A DNA stretch of 64,000 nucleotides, taken from assembly GCA_964527595.1 (NCBI GenBank), contig CAZGPI010000001.1, forward strand, positions 62,001 to 126,000. The letters run 5' to 3'. Each line of letters starts with the position of its first letter. Position 1 is the first letter of the stretch. The notes below the pieces were generated by a model. It did not search any database. It worked only from the letters and a program-made list of their open reading frames with translations, and was not told the origin of the DNA. This stretch comes from GWF2-38-10 sp964527595. Lineage in GTDB: Bacteria > Babelota > Babeliae > Babelales > RVW-14. Of the stretch, positions 8,224 to 17,742 are shown piece by piece. The position numbers and the translations under genes were made by a program.

Positions 8224-10212
8224 TTAGATCATAACAAGCAATAAGGACAAAATTGACGTAAGTTTAATCAAGATGTTAAGCGATGGACCAGAGGTATCCT
8301 TGAAAGGATCGCCAACCGTATCGCCAACAACGGCCGATTTATGAGCAGGTGAGCCCTTGCCACCAAAATTTCCCGCTTCGATATACTTCTTAGCATTATC
8401 CCATGCACCGCCGGCATTTGCCATCGTCAATGCAAGAACAATACCACATAAGGTTGCGCCAACCAAAAATCCACCGAGCGCCAACTTACCTTGATCGCCA
8501 AAACCAAAGCGAATCAAAACAGGAGCTGATAACAAAATAACACCAGGCAAAATCATTTCGATCAATGCTGCACGGGTACTAATACCAATACAACGATCAT
8601 AATCAGGTTCTGCGGTACCTTCCATTAATCCAGGGATTTCTTTGAATTGACGGCGTACTTCAATAACCATTTTCCATGCAGCCTTGCCAACTGATTTCAT
8701 GGTTAAAGCGGAAATCAAGAATGGAAGAACGCTGCCCAAAAATAATCCGGTAATAACGGCAGGGTCAATCAAATTGAGGGATGGAAGATGTGCTTCCTGA
8801 CAATAAGCGGCGAATAATGCTAACGCTGCAAAAGCTGCTGAACCGATAGCAAATCCTTTACCAAGGGCGGCCGTCATATTGCCAAGCGAATCAAGTTTAT
8901 CGGTAATTTTACGAACCGAAGGACCAAATCCTGACATTTCTGAAATTCCACCAGCATTATCTGCAATTGGGCCGTAAGCGTCAACGGTCATGGTAATACC
9001 AACCGTTGCTAACATTGAAACGGCGGCGAGTGAAACACCAAACAATCCACCAAAAGAATGGAATGAAAAGTATACAATCATCGCAATAGTAACAACCGGA
9101 ATAACGGTCGACTCAAAGCCTAAAGACAAGCCAAAAATCAAATTGGTTCCTGCACCAGAATTTGATGCATCGGCAAGTCTTCTGATCGGTCCACGGCTGG
9201 TGTAATAATCGGTTGCAATACCAATAACAATACCGGCAAAAGCGCCAAGGATAATTGAACCAAGTAAGTTCATATCAATACCCAACCAGGACATATAAAA
9301 ATATGACCCAAGGATAAAGAATCCAATAGCAATTGCGGTTGCTTGGTGAAGCAGAAGGGTAATTTTTGATCTAAACACAAAAGCTGAACCTAACCCAATA
9401 ATCGAAGCAAGCAAACCAACGCCGCACAAACCAATAGGCAATGCAACGTAGTGAATATTGTTTGCGTACTGGGAAATGGCCAAAATCATTGAACCGATCA
9501 TTGCACCAACATATGATTCATAAATATCGGCACCCATACCGGCGGTGTCGCCAACACAGTCACCAACGTTGTCGGCAATAACGGCCGGATTACGAGGATC
9601 GTCTTCTGGAATACCCATTTCAACTTTACCAACAAGGTCGGCACCAACGTCAGCAGACTTGGTATAAATACCGCCACCAACGCGTGCAAAGAAGGCTATA
9701 GAACTAGCACCAAAACCAAAACAGGTTATAAGCTTGCCAAATTCGTGTGCTTCGTTTTGACCAAAAAAGTAGAATAGAAGGCCAACGCCCAAAAGACCAA
9801 AACTTGCAACAACAAAACCCATGACTGAACCGCCAAGCAATGCGGTCAAGAACGCGGAACGTTCGCCTTTATCACGAGCATCAATGGTTGTTGATTCGTT
9901 GGCGCGGGTTGCCGCCTTCATGCCAATATAACCGGCAAGCATCGATGATAAAGCACCCAATGCATAGGTCAATCCGCACATGAAATTAAAAACAAAATAC
10001 AAAATCGTAAAAATAACGGCAATGACAACGGCCAAAACCGAATATTCTTTGTGCAAAAAGGTCATCGCGCCATTACGAATAAGCAATGCGATATGCGCCG
10101 ATTTTGCATCGGTATTTACGCGCCCAACAACTCGAGCGTAGATGACAGCGGTCAAAAGAAGCCCCAGGCCCCCAATGCCACAAAACATAAGTAAATAATG
10201 AAATAACTCCAT
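8224..10212 (-). CDS. hppA: Membrane-bound ion-pumping pyrophosphatase, K+-dependent type
   Basis: 662 residues with many transmembrane helices and the family signature EDDPRNPAVIADNVGDCVGD plus the second acidic DPFKDTSGPS loop near the C-terminus. It hydrolyses PPi and pumps H+ or Na+ across the membrane. The GNMTAALGKG segment has Ala where K+-independent enzymes have Lys, which marks the K+-dependent subfamily; Na+ versus H+ specificity is not decided by what I can see. TAAGGAG precedes the ATG. A likely promoter lies at 10268-10296. For an energy-poor intracellular cell this recovers energy from biosynthetic PPi. Confidence 0.97.
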   Translation of the reverse strand: MELFHYLLMFCGIGGLGLLLTAVIYARVVGRVNTDAKSAHIALLIRNGAMTFLHKEYSVLAVVIAVIFTILYFVFNFMCGLTYALGALSSMLAGYIGMKAATRANESTTIDARDKGERSAFLTALLGGSVMGFVVASFGLLGVGLLFYFFGQNEAHEFGKLITCFGFGASSIAFFARVGGGIYTKSADVGADLVGKVEMGIPEDDPRNPAVIADNVGDCVGDTAGMGADIYESYVGAMIGSMILAISQYANNIHYVALPIGLCGVGLLASIIGLGSAFVFRSKITLLLHQATAIAIGFFILGSYFYMSWLGIDMNLLGSIILGAFAGIVIGIATDYYTSRGPIRRLADASNSGAGTNLIFGLSLGFESTVIPVVTIAMIVYFSFHSFGGLFGVSLAAVSMLATVGITMTVDAYGPIADNAGGISEMSGFGPSVRKITDKLDSLGNMTAALGKGFAIGSAAFAALALFAAYCQEAHLPSLNLIDPAVITGLFLGSVLPFLISALTMKSVGKAAWKMVIEVRRQFKEIPGLMEGTAEPDYDRCIGISTRAALIEMILPGVILLSAPVLIRFGFGDQGKLALGGFLVGATLCGIVLALTMANAGGAWDNAKKYIEAGNFGGKGSPAHKSAVVGDTVGDPFKDTSGPSLNILIKLTSILSLLLVMI

Positions 10213-10267
10213 GAAACTCCTTAAATGTTATGGATGTTTGTGTTCTATAATTCCAAAGACAAGGACA

Positions 10268-10296
10268 ATAATAAGAAAAAAGTGCAAATTTGTCCA
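10268..10296 (-). promoter_or_regulatory. Likely sigma-70 promoter of hppA
   Basis: On the minus strand TGGACA (10291-10296) and TATTAT (10268-10273) are separated by 17 bases, 55 bases before the hppA start. Confidence 0.5.
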
Positions 10297-10395
10297 AATT
10301 CATTGCATCAAACGGTAAAAAATTGCAAAATTTGGGGAGGTGCAGGAGGGAACGGCCTGCAATAAAATTAATAATTCCTAACCCAAGGATTGCCA

Positions 10396-11691
10396 ATGGC
10401 CTTCATAATTAAGGGAATAATTATCTCCAGCAGCTCAACCAAACAGCTCATTGTCTATAATCCTGGGTTTATGGTCGTTAATGACCAAGGAAATATTCAG
10501 GAAGTAACAAAAAACAATCCGCGCGCCACTTATCCAACACACGCCTTTTTTGACCATAGTACCGACCTTATTATTCCGGGGCTTATTGATCTGCATAATC
10601 ACCTCCCCCAATTTGCTTATGCTGGACTTGGTGACGGCCAACTCCTTGAATGGCTTAATAATTACACCTTTCCTCGCGAACAACAATTTGAAGATCCTCT
10701 TATCGCCCAAAAAGCCGCATCTCAATTTTTCTCATCACTCGCCGCCGTTGGCACCACAACCACCGTTACGTACGCAACGGTACACGAACAAGCAACCGAC
10801 ATCGCTTTTGCGGCAGCAGAAAAAAGTGGGTTACGTACCATTATGGGCAAAGTCATGATGGATCAAAATGCGCCGAAGAAGCTTCAAGAATCACCAACCG
10901 AATCACTTGCGGCAAGCGAACGCCTTATGAAAAAATGGCACGGTAAAAACAATAAGCTTTTTTATGCCGTTACCCCTCGCTTTGCGATTACCTGTTCGGC
11001 CGAGCTGCTTAAAAAAGCGGCATCTCTTGCTCATAATTATGGCACCTATATTCAAACACATCTGGCCGAAAATAATGGTGAGATTGAAATGGTCAAAAAA
11101 CTTTTTCCCCATAACAAAAATTATACCGACGTTTACCATCAGGCAGGATTATTGGGCCCAAAGACACTTATGGCTCACTGCATTTACTTAAGTGATGAAG
11201 AACAAAACATTTTGCATGAAACCCAAACTACCGTAATTCATTGTCCAACATCAAACCGTTTTCTTATGAGTGGCATTATGCCAGCACGAAGCTATATTGA
11301 AACCGGCATGCGCATCAGCCTTGGCTCTGATGTTGCCGGCGGCTACAGCTTATCGATGCTCAATGAAATTCGAGAGAGCCTTGAAAACTCAAAAACATTA
11401 TCGGTATTTGATGCAACGCACGCGGCACCACTTACCCTCGAAGAAGGTTTTTATTTAGCCACACTTGGCGGCGCCACGGCCCTTGGGCTTAATGGTACCA
11501 TCGGCAGCCTCGAGGTAGGCAAGGCGGCAGATTTTGTCGTCCTTAATCCACAAATTGCTGATCCTTATGTATGGGCAAATGATTATCATGAACCACGAAG
11601 CCTGCTTGCTAAATGTATTTATGCAACGCTTGGCAATCCGGTTATTGCAACTTATGTTCAGGGATCGAAAGTTACATCTACCAACACATAA
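10396..11691 (+). CDS. guaD: Guanine deaminase
   Basis: 431 residues, amidohydrolase superfamily. It converts guanine to xanthine and ammonia. Metal-site motifs: PGLIDLHNH near the N-terminus, HLAEN, AHCIYLSDEE, and LGSDVAGGYSLSML, the last two typical of GuaD; CPTSN lies between them. I choose the ATG at 10396 because AAGGA sits six bases before it; an in-frame TTG six bases upstream leaves no room for the ribosome site. It is divergent from hppA. In a scavenger this would tap host guanine for nitrogen or xanthine. Chlorohydrolase relatives are the alternative, but the C-terminal motifs favour GuaD. Confidence 0.9.
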   Translation: MAFIIKGIIISSSSTKQLIVYNPGFMVVNDQGNIQEVTKNNPRATYPTHAFFDHSTDLIIPGLIDLHNHLPQFAYAGLGDGQLLEWLNNYTFPREQQFEDPLIAQKAASQFFSSLAAVGTTTTVTYATVHEQATDIAFAAAEKSGLRTIMGKVMMDQNAPKKLQESPTESLAASERLMKKWHGKNNKLFYAVTPRFAITCSAELLKKAASLAHNYGTYIQTHLAENNGEIEMVKKLFPHNKNYTDVYHQAGLLGPKTLMAHCIYLSDEEQNILHETQTTVIHCPTSNRFLMSGIMPARSYIETGMRISLGSDVAGGYSLSMLNEIRESLENSKTLSVFDATHAAPLTLEEGFYLATLGGATALGLNGTIGSLEVGKAADFVVLNPQIADPYVWANDYHEPRSLLAKCIYATLGNPVIATYVQGSKVTSTNT

Positions 11692-11770
11692 ATCCAGTAC
11701 CCCATTTGCACAATCACCAAAATATTTTTAAACTCCAGGGATATTTTGGACAATATATAAGAAAGTTTTT

Positions 11771-12325
11771 ATGAACATACCATTCACCATATCATCTCTA
11801 CAATCATTCATCCGAACGCAAAAAACCAAAAACACATTGGCATATAAAATAGGTTTTACGATTGCATTATCGTGGTTATATGCAGCCTGTTCACAAATTA
11901 TTCTCCCGCTCCCCTTCAATATGGTTCCACTAAGCCTACAACCCCTTCCACTTATTCTTTGTGCCGAAATTTTTGGCTGGCCCGCTATATCTGCGTATCT
12001 GCTTTACCTAATGCAAGGGGCGCTTGGGGCACCATTTTTTTCTCATTTTGGATGTGGTCTGCCTCACCTTCTTGGACCTACCGGCGGATATCTCATTGGT
12101 TTTTTGGTCGCTATGACCATTACTAAATTGATTAAAACGCAATCGACAACCGAAAAATTACTCCGCTATTTGCTTGCCACCATTGGTTACTTTTGCTTTG
12201 GGTTGGGACAACTGGCGCTGTTCATCCCATCAAGTAAACTTTTCATTCTTGGGCTTTTTCCATTTCTCATCGGCGACTTTATTATCAAGCCGCTACTGTT
12301 TATAATGCTTACAAAACATAACTAA
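11771..12325 (+). CDS. bioY: BioY biotin uptake protein (ECF S component)
   Basis: 184 residues, about six hydrophobic helices, with the BioY pattern: LP...MVPLSLQPLPLIL near 45-60, the GALGAPFF turn, and LLGPTGGYLIGF (about 98-109). It imports biotin, alone or with ECF A/A'/T subunits, none of which are in the window. The start has no strong ribosome site but gives a normal N-terminus. No biotin biosynthesis genes are seen, and a biotin ligase is encoded at 49640-50410, consistent with biotin scavenging. Confidence 0.9.
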   Translation: MNIPFTISSLQSFIRTQKTKNTLAYKIGFTIALSWLYAACSQIILPLPFNMVPLSLQPLPLILCAEIFGWPAISAYLLYLMQGALGAPFFSHFGCGLPHLLGPTGGYLIGFLVAMTITKLIKTQSTTEKLLRYLLATIGYFCFGLGQLALFIPSSKLFILGLFPFLIGDFIIKPLLFIMLTKHN

Positions 12326-12412
12326 AACCTTCCCGCAGAACACAAAACATTTTAGGCTTTGTGTTATAATAGGCCAAAGAGTAACCACAAGTTGAAGGAT
12401 ATGTGAATAAAA

Positions 12413-13468
12413 ATGAAGAAAAACACGGTAAAAAAAAGTGATAACCTTGCATCAAAAGCATATGTTAAACTTCTTGATCAACTTAAAAAAGATATACACC
12501 AAACACAATTGCTCGTTGCTCTTGCTATAACAAAAGAACTCATAATGCTTTATTGGCGAACAGGCAAAATGATCTCAGAAAAAATCACCAGCGAAAAATG
12601 GGGCACAAAAACAATAGAGCGCCTTGCTAAAGATTTACAAACATCTTTTCCCGATGTTTCTGGTTTCTCTGCGCGTAATCTAAAATACATGCGCAAATTT
12701 GCTGATTGTTACCAAGAGAATAATTATGCAGCAGCTGCTGCACAAATACCATGGGGTCACAACATGGTCATAATGGATCGAATCAAAGATCAAAACCAAC
12801 GAGTTTGGTATATTCAACAAACAATTGAAAATGGCTGGAGCCGCAGCATGTTAAAACATTGGATTGAATCAAATCTATACAAGCGCCAAGGGAAAGCTAT
12901 TACAAATTTTAGGCAAACGCTACCTTCTCCTCAATCTGATTTGGCAGAACAGCTTCTTAAAGATCCATATAATTTCTCTTTTCTTGCTTTGGATAAACAA
13001 TATCGAGAAAGAGAGCTTGAAGAAGGGCTTATTAATCACATACAAAATTTCTTAATAGAGCTTGGCGATGGATTTGCGTTTATTGGCAGACAATATCGCA
13101 TTGAAATAGATGGTGAGGACAATTTCATTGACTTGCTGTTTTATCATCTCAAGCTACGTTGTTATTTTGTTGTTGAACTTAAAACAACCGACTTTGATCC
13201 GAGAGATGCGGGACAAATGAATTTTTATTTATCTGCAGTCGACTCTCTCCTAAAACATGCAACCGATAATCCATCTATAGGCATCCTACTCTGCAAAACA
13301 AAAAGCAAGGTAAAGGCTGAATACGCATTAAGAGATATCAATAAACCAATCGGTGTCGCAAGCTATGAAACAAAGCTCGTTGAAAGCTTGCCAAAAAACC
13401 TCAAAGGAAGCCTGCCAACAATTGAAGAAATTGAAGCCGAGTTAGAACAAATAAACAAGAAAAACTGA
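12413..13468 (+). CDS. DUF1016 (YhcG-type) PD-(D/E)XK nuclease-family protein
   Basis: 351 residues with the two-part layout of YhcG/DUF1016: an N-terminal helical domain with the YWRTGKMI and FSARNLKYMRKF segments, and a C-terminal nuclease fold with FIDLLFYH (Asp) followed by YFVVELK (Glu-x-Lys) and GQMNFYL. The family is common in mobile and defence settings and near restriction-modification loci, though its role is unproven. No methylase or specificity gene is nearby. It sits 12 bases upstream of proC, without metabolic logic, so it probably arrived by transfer. Confidence 0.9.
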   Translation: MKKNTVKKSDNLASKAYVKLLDQLKKDIHQTQLLVALAITKELIMLYWRTGKMISEKITSEKWGTKTIERLAKDLQTSFPDVSGFSARNLKYMRKFADCYQENNYAAAAAQIPWGHNMVIMDRIKDQNQRVWYIQQTIENGWSRSMLKHWIESNLYKRQGKAITNFRQTLPSPQSDLAEQLLKDPYNFSFLALDKQYRERELEEGLINHIQNFLIELGDGFAFIGRQYRIEIDGEDNFIDLLFYHLKLRCYFVVELKTTDFDPRDAGQMNFYLSAVDSLLKHATDNPSIGILLCKTKSKVKAEYALRDINKPIGVASYETKLVESLPKNLKGSLPTIEEIEAELEQINKKN

Positions 13469-13480
13469 AATGAATATATA

Positions 13481-14260
13481 ATGATCGGTTTTATTGGCGG
13501 CGGCAAAATGGCCGAAGCATTGATTAAAGGCATTATCACACAAGGCGATAGCAAAATCTTTGTCTCAGAAATATTAGAAGATAGAAGGCGTTATCTTAAA
13601 GCCGCTTATGGAATTAAAACGTCGGCGGTTAATACTGAAATAACAAAAAGCTGCGCCATCATAATCTTGGCCGTTAAGCCACAAGATATGAACACGGTAC
13701 TTGATGAAATTGCAGATTCAATAACTAAAGACAAAATAGTTGTCTCAATAGCGGCCGGCTTAACCATAGAATATTTTCAGAACAAACTTAAGACAAAAAA
13801 AATTGTAAGAGCCATGCCCAATACTCCGGTTTTGGAAAAAGAGGGGATGACCGCACTATCGTTTAGCAAATTCTGTACCGAATCAGACACGACAACGATA
13901 TTGGAACTTTTTATGTCGGTTGGCAAAGTTCTCATACTCCCTGAAAATAAAATGAATGCTATTTCAGCGCTTTCGGGCAGCGGCCCCGCTTTTATCGCAT
14001 TATTTTTGGAGAATCTTATTGAAGCCGGCATACAAATGGGTCTATCAATTGAACAAGCAAATCAAGCTGCCATCCAGACAATTATTGGAACGGCCGCCCT
14101 TCTAAAAACCGGAATGTCACCAGAACAACTTCGTATCATGGTAACTTCCCCAGGAGGGTCAACAGCCGAGGGCCTTAAGGTATTTGGCAATCAAGGATTA
14201 AAGGATATGGTAACTGAAGCATTACTCGCAACGCGAAAAAGGACAGAAGAGCTAGGATAA
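13481..14260 (+). CDS. proC: Pyrroline-5-carboxylate reductase
   Basis: 259 residues. The final step of proline synthesis: P5C + NAD(P)H to proline. N-terminal Rossmann motif IGFIGGGKMAEALI, RAMPNTP in the middle, and the C-terminal signature with SGSGPAF and MVTSPGGSTAEGL. Length is normal. No proA or proB is in the window, so the P5C source (ornithine, or other loci) is open. It follows the DUF1016 gene by 12 bases and precedes an amino acid permease. Confidence 0.95.
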   Translation: MIGFIGGGKMAEALIKGIITQGDSKIFVSEILEDRRRYLKAAYGIKTSAVNTEITKSCAIIILAVKPQDMNTVLDEIADSITKDKIVVSIAAGLTIEYFQNKLKTKKIVRAMPNTPVLEKEGMTALSFSKFCTESDTTTILELFMSVGKVLILPENKMNAISALSGSGPAFIALFLENLIEAGIQMGLSIEQANQAAIQTIIGTAALLKTGMSPEQLRIMVTSPGGSTAEGLKVFGNQGLKDMVTEALLATRKRTEELG

Positions 14261-14339
14261 ACAGTAAATCTGGCGTTACGGGCTGACTATGCTATAATCG
14301 TTTTGATTTTTATAAATTTAATGACAAAAGGAATACAGC

Positions 14340-15611
14340 ATGTCAATGGTAAAAAAGATAACACCCCCGATTGCAATACTAATTTGCATAAACTCAATGA
14401 TCGGCAGCGGCCTATTCATCAACCCAATGCCCCTAACCCAAATAGCCGGTCCGCTTGGTTTTATGGGCTACGTTTTTTCATCATTAATATTTGTGCCCAT
14501 TATCCTCAGTATTGCAACCCTCGCCAAACTGCACCCGGTTGCTGGAGGTCTTTATGTTTACTCAAAAACGTATGTGGGACGACTCGCCGGCTTCTTAGGC
14601 GGCTGGAGTTATTTTGTGGGTAAAACAACAACATTAGCACTTATAATGCATAAGGTTGTTCAATTTTTTCAGGGCTGTTCACCATGGCTTGCGGGGTTTT
14701 CAACGCTCACCATTGACTACACGCTTATATTTTTCTTTGTTCTGATAAACATTCTCGGCGTACAAGTTGGAAGCAAAATTCAGTATTTATTCACGGCGCT
14801 TAAGGCAATGCCTATTCTTTTCACTTTCACCGTCGGGGCACTAACCTTTGACGCTTCATTTTATGCCATTAACGCGCAAAATATTTCCAATAGCTTACTC
14901 ACCATTTCAACGGCAGCATTTGCACTTCTCAGCTTTGAAATCATTTGTTCTATTGGTCACTTAATTGAAAACCCAGAAAAAAATATCAAGCGCGTCATCA
15001 TTACGGCATTTGCGATAGTTGCTACGGTTAATATCCTTTTTCAGATTTTTGTATTTGGCGCTATCGGGCCATCACTTGCCAGTGTTAATGTACCGATTTT
15101 ACTACTCGGCCTTAAGGCGTTTCCAGACTACTTCTGGGTTGCCAATATCATTAACGGCGCCGTTTTTGCCGCAATGACCGCCGCATTCTTTTCGATCTTG
15201 ACCAGCAATTGTTGGAACCTTCACACGCTTGCCGCGAACAACCATTTGCCATTTGCTAGCTATCTTACCCGATTAAGTAAAACGAATGTTCCTTGGGTAA
15301 GTCTTATCGTCCAAGGCTTTTTGGGGTGCCTTATTATCACGATAAGTAGTAATCAGATTGCGCTGCAAAACATGTCTGTTTTTGCTCAAACCGTTTCATT
15401 TTTATTGAGCGTCATCGCTGCATATATTGCCGCGAAAACATTAGCCGATAAAAAACTTTCACGCGTAATACCGTTGCTCGGTATTGCAAGCTGCGCATTT
15501 ATTATTGTTCTCTCATCTATGCGCATTATGCAGTCCGGCGTCTCTTTTCCATTTTTATCTATTTTCATGATTGGTGGAATTGCAGCAATTGTAAAACACG
15601 TAAGGCCGTAG
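14340..15611 (+). CDS. APC-family amino acid permease
   Basis: 423 residues with about 12 transmembrane segments. The first helix holds the substrate-binding unwound motif INSMIGSGLFINP, matching the G-x-G pattern of the APC superfamily. A conserved Glu lies in the sixth helix region (SFEIICSIG). Substrate cannot be fixed from sequence. AAAGGA is placed before the ATG. Plausibly imports amino acids from the host. Confidence 0.88.
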   Translation: MSMVKKITPPIAILICINSMIGSGLFINPMPLTQIAGPLGFMGYVFSSLIFVPIILSIATLAKLHPVAGGLYVYSKTYVGRLAGFLGGWSYFVGKTTTLALIMHKVVQFFQGCSPWLAGFSTLTIDYTLIFFFVLINILGVQVGSKIQYLFTALKAMPILFTFTVGALTFDASFYAINAQNISNSLLTISTAAFALLSFEIICSIGHLIENPEKNIKRVIITAFAIVATVNILFQIFVFGAIGPSLASVNVPILLLGLKAFPDYFWVANIINGAVFAAMTAAFFSILTSNCWNLHTLAANNHLPFASYLTRLSKTNVPWVSLIVQGFLGCLIITISSNQIALQNMSVFAQTVSFLLSVIAAYIAAKTLADKKLSRVIPLLGIASCAFIIVLSSMRIMQSGVSFPFLSIFMIGGIAAIVKHVRP

Positions 15612-15618
15612 AAAATAG

Positions 15619-17256
15619 TTAAAAAACTTTTTTCTGCTCCATAACATCGGGAACCGTAAGGCCGAGATGTTTTAAAATTGTTGGTGCAACGGAGGTAAGT
15701 CCATGCATCGGTGGTGTAAACTCAAGTTCGCCATTGCCATCGGCCCCGCACCGATGAGCCTTATTTACCATAACAAATGGTACTGGATTTGTGGTATGCG
15801 CCGTTCGTGGCTGACCTATTTTATCAATCTTTTCTTCAGCATTACCATGATCCCCAACAATAAACATCGTGCCACCAAGTTGTTCAACAACAACATGATA
15901 AAGTTGTTCTAATTGCTGATCAATAACTTGGCATGCCTGAACCGTTGCTTTAAAATCTCCAGAGTGGCCAACCATATCGGCGTTGGCGTAGTTAATTAAA
16001 TAAAAATATGCCGGATCTTTTTCAAGTGAATGCATTACATATTGGGTAATAAGCGGCGCCGACATTTGAGGGTAATCGGCATAACCTTTCATTTTGACCG
16101 ATGGAACCAATACTCGCTCTTCATGAGGTAATTGTTTATCAACCATCCCGCGGAAAAAATAGGTAACGTGCGCATATTTTTCTGTTTCTGCAATAATGAA
16201 AACTTTGTGTGAATTTATTTTATTATTGCCGGCCGTTCCCTCCGGCACCTCCCCAAGCGGATAAACTTGGGTAGCAATCTCGTCGAGTAACGTATGCATT
16301 ACCAACTCTCGCTTAAAAAGCACATCATTTTTAAACGCCGTAAACGCTTCTTTATACAAACTAGTTGTAACGAAAAAAGTAAGACTATTGGTTGTACTAC
16401 ATAAATCATCTGGAATAAATTCCGAAAAATTAGGATTTATAAAACACTCTGTTAGTTGTTGTGCACGATCGGGCCTAAAGTTAAAAAATACGATCCCGTC
16501 ATCGCGCTTTATTGAACCTTCTGGCACCATAAGTACGGGCACCACAAATTCGTCATTCACGCCTTGTGCATATGCATGACCAAGCACCTCGGACCATGAA
16601 ATAGGTGCCGTAGATTCCTCAGCCCCAACCAAACAACGATAACTCAGCGCCGTGCGTCCCCAATTTTTGTCACGATCCATGGCATAAAACCGTCCATGAA
16701 TACTCGCCGTCACACCGCATCCAACAATTCGATAAACATCATCAAGCCGTTGCAAATAGGTTGCCGCACTCCGTGGCGAGACATCTCGTCCATCAAGAAA
16801 AGCATGAATGTAAATCTTCTCAAGACCACATTGCTTGGCCAACTTAATCAGCGCATGCAAATGATATTCGTGGCTATGCACGCCGCCATCAGAAAGCAAA
16901 CCCATAAGATGAAGCGCACCTCCATTTTCCTTAAGTTTGGCAAATCGCTCAAGCAAAATTTTATTGGTAAAAAAGCTTCCATCATCAATGGCGTCATGAA
17001 AACGCTTTAACATTGATTTAACAATTCTACCTGCGCCAAGGGCCAAGTGGCCGACCTCTGAATTTCCCATGTATCCTGGCAATAACCCAACCGATTCACC
17101 AGATGCATGCAACAATACGTGTGGATAACTGTTTACCAACTTGTGCCACATCGGCATATGCGCATGAGCAATAGCATTACCTTCACGATTAGAGGTATAC
17201 CCAAAACCATCCAAAATAACTAACATGGTCGGCGGCTGCATACGCATTTTATTCAT
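15619..17256 (-). CDS. gpmI: Cofactor-independent phosphoglycerate mutase
   Basis: 545 residues. Interconverts 3- and 2-phosphoglycerate in glycolysis using two Mn2+. The phosphatase-fold motifs are visible: ILDGFGYTSNREGNA at the N-terminus, the nucleophile Ser in MGNSEVGHL, the DGRD segment, and DHGNAEE with a later His (RTAHTTNPVP). Slightly longer than the usual 510. ATG at 17256 is chosen over the in-frame TTG three bases before because GAGGAAA is spaced for the ATG. Convergent with the permease gene, eight bases apart. Confidence 0.96.
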   Translation of the reverse strand: MNKMRMQPPTMLVILDGFGYTSNREGNAIAHAHMPMWHKLVNSYPHVLLHASGESVGLLPGYMGNSEVGHLALGAGRIVKSMLKRFHDAIDDGSFFTNKILLERFAKLKENGGALHLMGLLSDGGVHSHEYHLHALIKLAKQCGLEKIYIHAFLDGRDVSPRSAATYLQRLDDVYRIVGCGVTASIHGRFYAMDRDKNWGRTALSYRCLVGAEESTAPISWSEVLGHAYAQGVNDEFVVPVLMVPEGSIKRDDGIVFFNFRPDRAQQLTECFINPNFSEFIPDDLCSTTNSLTFFVTTSLYKEAFTAFKNDVLFKRELVMHTLLDEIATQVYPLGEVPEGTAGNNKINSHKVFIIAETEKYAHVTYFFRGMVDKQLPHEERVLVPSVKMKGYADYPQMSAPLITQYVMHSLEKDPAYFYLINYANADMVGHSGDFKATVQACQVIDQQLEQLYHVVVEQLGGTMFIVGDHGNAEEKIDKIGQPRTAHTTNPVPFVMVNKAHRCGADGNGELEFTPPMHGLTSVAPTILKHLGLTVPDVMEQKKVF

Positions 17257-17395
17257 CAATTTCCTCAGGTTTTACAAACAAGCATTTTTTAGTACAATGG
17301 ATATTCCTATCACTTGGTATCGCTTGGGTGATATATACTGTAAAAAAAATGACGCCTTTTTTAAATGATTTAACAAAAATACCTGCGGAGTACGC

Positions 17396-17737
17396 ATGCT
17401 TAAAAAATTCTTATTGATATTTAGTATCGTCTTAACTTTTGCAACCCAGGCATGCGCAAACGATTTACCAATAAGCGAAAATCGTGAACAAGATACATCA
17501 ATCATCGACATTAGCGAATTAGATCCAGACCTCTATTTGCCGCTTGCCAATGAGCCAGAACAAACAGTTTTACTCAAGCTACAACTCCTTAAAGAATATC
17601 TTCTTCTTGAAGTTGAGCTTGCTAAAGAACATATTATTGACCACAAAAAAGCCTATCTTGTCGCCGGTTCAATTGCTCTGCTTGGTGCGATATCTGGCGG
17701 CGCAATCTATCTCACAAAAATCAATAAAAAATCATAG
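17396..17737 (+). CDS. Small exported, membrane-anchored protein of unknown function
   Basis: 113 residues: signal peptide (1-21, with ACAN near the cleavage site), an acidic stretch, a leucine-rich amphipathic helix (about 60-80) and a C-terminal transmembrane helix (about 88-107) followed by a basic tail. CGGAG precedes the ATG. It ends five bases before rsmE and probably shares its transcript. No family recognised. Confidence 0.75.
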   Translation: MLKKFLLIFSIVLTFATQACANDLPISENREQDTSIIDISELDPDLYLPLANEPEQTVLLKLQLLKEYLLLEVELAKEHIIDHKKAYLVAGSIALLGAISGGAIYLTKINKKS

Positions 17738-17742
17738 CCAAC

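Noticed and set aside
10300..10395. Riboswitch before guaD
   Set aside because: A GC-rich inverted block (CAGG...CCTG) is present, but the conserved purine-riboswitch junction bases are absent.
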